DNA from: Aurantiochytrium sp. KH105
Lineage: Eukaryota; Sar; Bigyra; Thraustochytrida; Thraustochytriidae
Direction of reading: 5' to 3'
DNA: 64,000 nucleotides
Assembly (NCBI GenBank): GCA_003116975.1
Contig: BGKB01000019.1
Span: 310,001 to 374,000 of the forward strand
Under the pieces are notes generated by a model, which was not told the origin of the DNA, searched no databases, and was given only the letters and a program-made list of their open reading frames with translations. Of this stretch, positions 59,515 to 64,000 are shown in pieces. A program made the position numbers and the translations under genes. Numbering within the stretch: position 1 is the first letter of the stretch; every line of letters begins with the position of its first letter.

Positions 59515-62004
59515 CTTGACTGCTAATGCTGCTGCTTTACAACACGACTTGCCGCGCACACGTCAAGCGCTGCGTTGCCGTAAGCCTCGAGCTTGACCGG
59601 CAATGATTTGGTTCTTCAGAGGCAGAAACGCCCTTTCGTCGCCCCTTCTCACGCACAAGCAGCAGAGGTTGTCTCCAAATGTCGCGCTACGATCGCGGTT
59701 TATGGATTCGCGTTTTCCCTCGCTCGCCCGATCAAGCCTGACTAAAGCCGAAGTCCTCGAAATAAAAAAACTTGGGGTTTGTTTGCTTGCCTGCCTGCCA
59801 AAAGACGATGGTCGGTCAGGTGCGGCCAGCTAGCTAGGCCACCAAGCAAGCTAACTAGTTGACTGGCAGGCTGGATGACTGAGTGAGGGACGGGACACGA
59901 ATGGTTCAACAATTTCTTTCAGGCCTATAAATGCTCCTTTGGGCAAGGTAAAATGATTTTGCTTTTTGAAGCAGCAAGCGATCGCAGTCATTGCAGCAAG
60001 CGCAAGAATAGAACGCGCAATAGGCCTTCGGAAACTCAAACTTACATTGAAGACTACATGGATAAGATACGAATGGTCTTCTGGAAGCAGTCCGTTGCTA
60101 GTCTGCAAAAGGTGCACGACAGTGAAGACGGCGTCTTTGCTAACTCCTGTACAGCCGTTGACATGATGAAGCCATTCCACAAGTATCGAGTATATACAAA
60201 GAGTGAGCGGAAATAGCAAGCGCGCCGCTTGTGTCAGCTCACGCCCATATCAAAGGACGTCATTACCCCGGATGTGAGGAGCACGCAGGCATGGCCCGCT
60301 TCAACATTCATTTTCAATGGAGAGAAGGAAAGGAAAGGTGGTTGCGCGACTTTGAAGCAAGCGTTCGCGTGGGCAGAAAGATCATGAAGCAGCGAAAAAG
60401 GGTCACAAGAAGGCGCCGGGGCGGCTCGAAGCCAAAGTGAAGCCCTTGTAGAGATAACGCAAGAACAGAGCAAAGGAAGTGGCGTAAGTCAAAAGGAGTG
60501 TCTTAGATCATCAGTGCGTTATGTACATAGCTTTGTATAGTTTACAGTGGGACCGACCTAGCTTGTAGGCGAGGCAATAAGTTACATGCATTCCCATCAG
60601 GGTTGCTTGCCTTGCTACTTCATTGGGGCGACGCTGGGTAGACGGGGAGAACCTCTGTAGTCTCGAGGCGGGCTCGGGCACCAGGCCGGGGCTGACGGTC
60701 TTGCCCTTGCTTGTCTGAAGATGTGGACTCGCTGCGGCGGACAAGTCTTTTCGTGGAGGAAGTGGTCTTGTTGCTTGCCGGCATCCTGAGCTGGTTGGAT
60801 TACTGCTTGCTTGGGGTTGCTTTTGCTTGGGGTTGCTTTTCTTGCTTGATATTTGAGGTTTGCTTTCGCCTGCGTGCTCCGGCCGTCCCTCCAGCTTGGT
60901 ACGCGGAAAGCTGCTAGCTCCAGATGATGCCCAACAGCAAAGCAACCTGCTTCTCCCGCTCGCGCGTTCAGCAAGAGTTTTCTGAGTATAGCACTGCTCT
61001 GGACAAGCTATAGGTCGCTCAAATGGACTTCGGGCTGCGGTACGCTCGAGCTACTCCTCGCCATGACGCACTCGTTTCACTGGCACTTGACTGCTGCTCA
61101 ATGATGGAAAGAGAGAGAGAGACTCGCGCGTAAACTGGCACGACCAGGACCTCGAGAGAGCTTATTGGGGACGTCGCCGCACCACAGTCAACGGACAAGA
61201 GGTCGAGCTGCACAAGCTACTGCATTCAATTTGCTTGGTGGGATGAGCGCGGGGAAGCACCTAGCACCCCCGGCCGCTTCTTTCTTCTCTCGCGGGTGCT
61301 GGTGCTAATGCCAGCGCTGGTGCGGGTGCTTTTACTTTGGGCAGGGCGCTGCTTTCGCGTCGGGCAGCATAGCTTTGGCAATTCCCAACGCCAATGCAAG
61401 CAAAGCAAGCAAGCTTTGCGGAGCAGCTTCTGGCAAAGCAAGGAGCTCCCCTCAGGCAGGTGTTCAGCGACCGTCTTGCTTTCCCGTGCAGGCCCCGCAA
61501 GCCTGGTCGAGGTACTGTATGGAGCGGCCGGCGGCGGCCGAATGGATGAATGACGCTCGCGTCGGTTCAGTGGATCTCCTGCTGCCCCGCGCGTTGATCA
61601 ACGGAAGAGGGCCGACCGCCTGGCGTGTGTTGGATGGGCCAGCTTCCCCTGGGTCGGTTTCCTTTCTCCATAAAGCCCTCGTCACAAATCCGGTGTCAAC
61701 GATCAAAAGCATTCGTAAAGGCGTGAACGAGAACTCTGGTCGAGGAGTCAAGTCGCGGTCTAAGCCGAGCAGGACCGGACGATACCATGCACATCGTACG
61801 AGCGCGGGAGCTGGCACGATGGTAAATATAGCGAGCTGTGGAAGTTTGACTTCCGTTGACATTGCGTGGCCGCGAGGGCGACTACCGCGACCAGGACCTT
61901 TATCCGAAAATGGATCCTGCTCCGGAGAAACTTGACTTCTCCGGCATGCGGGGAGGCTGCGGGGATTGCTTTACTTCTGAGCTCAAAATTGCAAAGCTAA
62001 CTGG

Positions 62005-62109
62005 AAAGCTACCCAGCATTGACGAGAAAGCTACCCAGCATTGACGAGAAAGCTACCTAGCATTGACGGGAAAGCTGGCTAGCATTGACATGAAAGCTAG
62101 CTAGCTTTC
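62005..62109 (+). repeat. 22-bp minisatellite, about 4.5 copies
   Basis: The unit AAAGCTACCCAGCATTGACG plus AG starts at 62005, 62027, 62049, 62071 and 62093, an exact 22-bp period. The first copies are nearly identical; the later ones diverge and the array ends in an AGCTAGCTAGCT palindrome. Confidence 0.95.
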
Positions 62110-62790
62110 AGGCCAAAGCAAAACCGAAACTTCAGATCCATACAGTTACCCCAAGACAAAGCAGCCGCAGCAGCTTAAGCAAGATGGGAGCATCGGCAAT
62201 ACACAAGCGTGAGTCAAATCCGCCAACGCACAAGCTTGTACGCGCTCATTGCCCGGAAGACCAAAAGCAACCTCAGCAGACGCGGAGACAAGCACGACCA
62301 CGAATGGAGACAACAGGCGTTCTACCCGTCTACAAGCCGTCGCCTGCTGAGGCCAAGGGCTAAGGCCCAACAAGCCACATTTATTACGCCTAAGTATGTA
62401 AATTAGAAACCAGTTACACTCGGCCCACGGCCCTAAAGTGCAGGAGAAGGCCGCTCTTGAAGCGACTGCGTGAAGCAATACCTGGTTGGCAGCCTTTTGC
62501 CTGCTTGCCTTCTGTTGCTTACTGGCTTGATTTTTGTGTCCATTTTTATCCATCAAGGGACGGTGCGAAGCATCAGGCTTCATGCTCTCATGTGATTCGA
62601 GCTGTTTTCGCTTCTGCTCCTTCACTTGCTGACGTAGTGCGAGAGAGTCTCGTGTGCGCATGAAAGACAAAAACGGGGAGCTTCAGTGGACGACATCCGT
62701 ACAGGTCAAATAATGCGAGTAAACGAAAAGGCCGGCCGGTAACTGGCGTCCGCGTTCGGGTGGCTTGTGCTTGATCAGTTTCAAGGTTGA

Positions 62791-62870
62791 GCTCGGCCTC
62801 GGCAAATTCCGCGCTCGGCCTCGGCAAATTCCGCGCTCGGCCTTGGCAAATTCCGCGCTCGGCCTTGACG
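62791..62870 (+). repeat. 22-bp minisatellite, about 3.5 copies
   Basis: The unit GGCAAATTCCGCGCTCGGCC plus two bases starts at 62801, 62823 and 62845, again an exact 22-bp period, flanked by partial units. Its sequence is unrelated to the array at 62005. Confidence 0.95.
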
Positions 62871-63009
62871 AGATCTCCGGCCCAAAGGAGTGGACCAGGC
62901 TATTCTTTCGTTGCTCAGACGTTGCGAGCAACCTGCCGTCCCCCGCTGCAGAGACCATCCTGGGATCTAGAACGATGCAAGCCAAGCAACTTGTATGCAG
63001 ACAGGAAAA

Positions 63010-63470
63010 CTGACTGGATGCATGCGATCTTTCTCTCAAATGGACACGATGCAAAAGCAGATGGCTTCATGAGGAAGAGCAAGTAGCTTTTGCTGTGGAA
63101 AGGGAAAGCACAAGCCAAGAGCTACCTCGGGTGGGTGCGAGACCAGGTCTTAGGGCCCACAAGTACAGGATAAGGATTCTACTTGGAGCAGGCAAGATAG
63201 CAGCCGGGACGCATGCAAATCTTTTCGCACGAATGGACGGGACGCGAAAGCAGCTTGCTTCTTCCGGGGGGAGCGTGTAGCTTGTGCTGTGGAAGGGTGC
63301 AACAACATTCGAAAGCTGCTCCTTTCGAGTGCGGGAGCAGGTCAGGCATCTTCTGGGCGAGACGAGAAACCTGACCGGACGCATGCGATCTACAGGCTAC
63401 TGCAAGTGGACACGGCGTGACAGCAGGCAGCTTCTTCAGCTGCCCACGTAGCTTGAGCTGTGGAAGCAAG
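63010..63470 (+). repeat. Degenerate tandem repeat, three copies of about 170-195 bp
   Basis: Three segments share an ordered set of words: TGACTGGATGCATGC or CCGGACGCATGC, then a TGGAC segment, then a GTAGCTTxxGCTGTGGAA block. CATGC anchors are at 63021, 63212 and 63382, and GCTGTGGAA anchors near 63092, 63286 and 63457. Linkers between copies also resemble each other (GCGAGACCAGGTCTT and GCGGGAGCAGGTCAGG). Confidence 0.7.
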
Positions 63471-64000
63471 ACCGCGCATCGGGCGAAAGCAAACCCCAAA
63501 CGATCACCCAAAGCAAAACCCAAGAGCAAGAGCAAGAGCAACAAGAGCAACAAGAGCAAGCGTAGAAGCAAGAGCAAGCAAAGAAGCAAGACAAAGAAGA
63601 ACCATGACCGACTTGCGCGGAGCCCAGCACAAGCTCGTGCGATCGAGCTCGTCCTCGAGCGACATGAGCCCGAAATCCGCACGAGCGCAGCAGCCACGGC
63701 CTCGCGGGCGAGCACGTCTCGGTACCGCCGATGTATTGCCGATCTTCACGCCTAAGACGCAGTAAAACAGATCGCAGCGATCGTATTACCGCTTTTACGG
63801 CGGCCCCTTTTGACATTGGAGAGACAAGCCACAATCCATCTTTTCCCTTGGCATCCTCTTCTCATTTTTGACTTTCTTACCTATGTAAACTCTTTGACAA
63901 CCAATTCTCATTTATTCGACCTTAGTTGCTTGTCGGTTTGATATGCTTTGCTTGCTGCTTTGAGTGCACAATGTGAACTGGCACTGATCCCGTCTTCGTT

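Larger units (their letters stand above)
59515..64000. other. Gene-poor, repeat-containing right end
   Basis: Almost 4.5 kb without a supportable gene. Open frames are all under about 190 codons and lack domain pattern; those at 59953-60216 and 60231-60440 were inspected and not called. GCTTG/GCAAG words are abundant. A 16-bp unit is duplicated at 60809-60840; 22-bp arrays lie at 62005-62109 and 62791-62870; a degenerate tandem repeat of about 170-195 bp spans 63010-63470; an AGCAAGAGCAA-type run lies at about 63523-63590. A related word, CTCAAATGGAC, at 61019-61029 may be an outlying copy of the long repeat. Confidence 0.5.

Noticed and set aside
60231-60440. 69-codon Arg-rich plus-strand frame
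   Set aside because: Basic tail and short length give it a ribosomal-protein feel, but no family pattern is present and the region is gene-poor.
62005-62870. CRISPR-like array
   Set aside because: Units are contiguous tandem repeats with no unique spacers, and the genome is eukaryotic; these are minisatellites.
63330-63350. GGAGCAGGTCA word resembling the SRP RNA core
   Set aside because: Only the single word matches; the flanking helix-8 symmetric loop is absent and the segment belongs to the degenerate tandem repeat.
1-64000. tRNA, 5S rRNA, spliceosomal or SRP RNA genes
   Set aside because: I looked for T-loop GGTTCGA-type words in cloverleaf context and for remembered snRNA, SRP and RNase P core motifs and found none; a covariance-model scan would be decisive.

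Overview
This window looks like nuclear DNA of a GC-rich, intron-poor eukaryotic microbe. A stramenopile of the thraustochytrid/labyrinthulomycete kind fits best, but that assignment is inference from gene content and style. The evidence is a typical eukaryotic gene set (BMS1, RRP1, eS6, pocket protein, three-repeat MYB, BET bromodomain protein, WDR91, HSBP1, METTL18/HPM1), a plant/protist-type K+-dependent H+-pyrophosphatase, and flagellum-linked families (ARMC2-like, RIIa). Most genes are single long open frames. Seven introns can be placed exactly by frame and protein continuity, all short (109-185 bp) with GTACGT or GTAAGT donors. There is no operon structure, and I found no rRNA, tRNA, transposase or viral gene.

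Layout. 1-11 kb: an edge-truncated CDS (-), an HVA22/REEP membrane protein (+), BMS1 (-) divergent from RRP1 (+) across a 716-bp promoter with four CGAAACG elements, and a coiled-coil/RRM protein (-). 11-17 kb: a 67-aa RIIa docking-domain ORF (-) divergent from a protein kinase carrying two C-terminal cyclic-nucleotide-binding domains (+), then an EF-hand protein and a small membrane protein. 17-27 kb: a three-exon class II aldolase-like protein with a likely mitochondrial presequence (-), a tail-anchored TPR protein (+), an unrecognised 340-aa protein (-) divergent from an ARMC2-like armadillo protein (+), and a coiled-coil protein (-). 27-34 kb: a gene-free stretch with clustered hairpins, a small kinase, a 2.2-kb GC-rich upstream region and a BET protein. 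34-50 kb: a sulfotransferase (-), eS6 (-, two exons), R1R2R3-MYB (+), WDR91 (+, two exons), a retinoblastoma-family pocket protein (-), and a coiled-coil protein (+). 50-60 kb: HSBP1 (-, four coding exons, the first possibly only the start codon), H+-PPase (-), METTL18/HPM1 (-) and a helical unknown (-). 59.5-64 kb holds no supportable gene but several tandem repeats.

Themes. Ribosome production is prominent: BMS1, RRP1, eS6, and a METTL18 relative whose family methylates ribosomal protein eL3. A cell-cycle/chromatin cluster (BET, 3R-MYB, pocket protein) lies within 17 kb. The most provocative context is the RIIa ORF beside the kinase-CNB-CNB gene: together they contain every module class of protein kinase A, in a different arrangement. 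GC-rich upstream regions share short motifs that look like a local promoter vocabulary.
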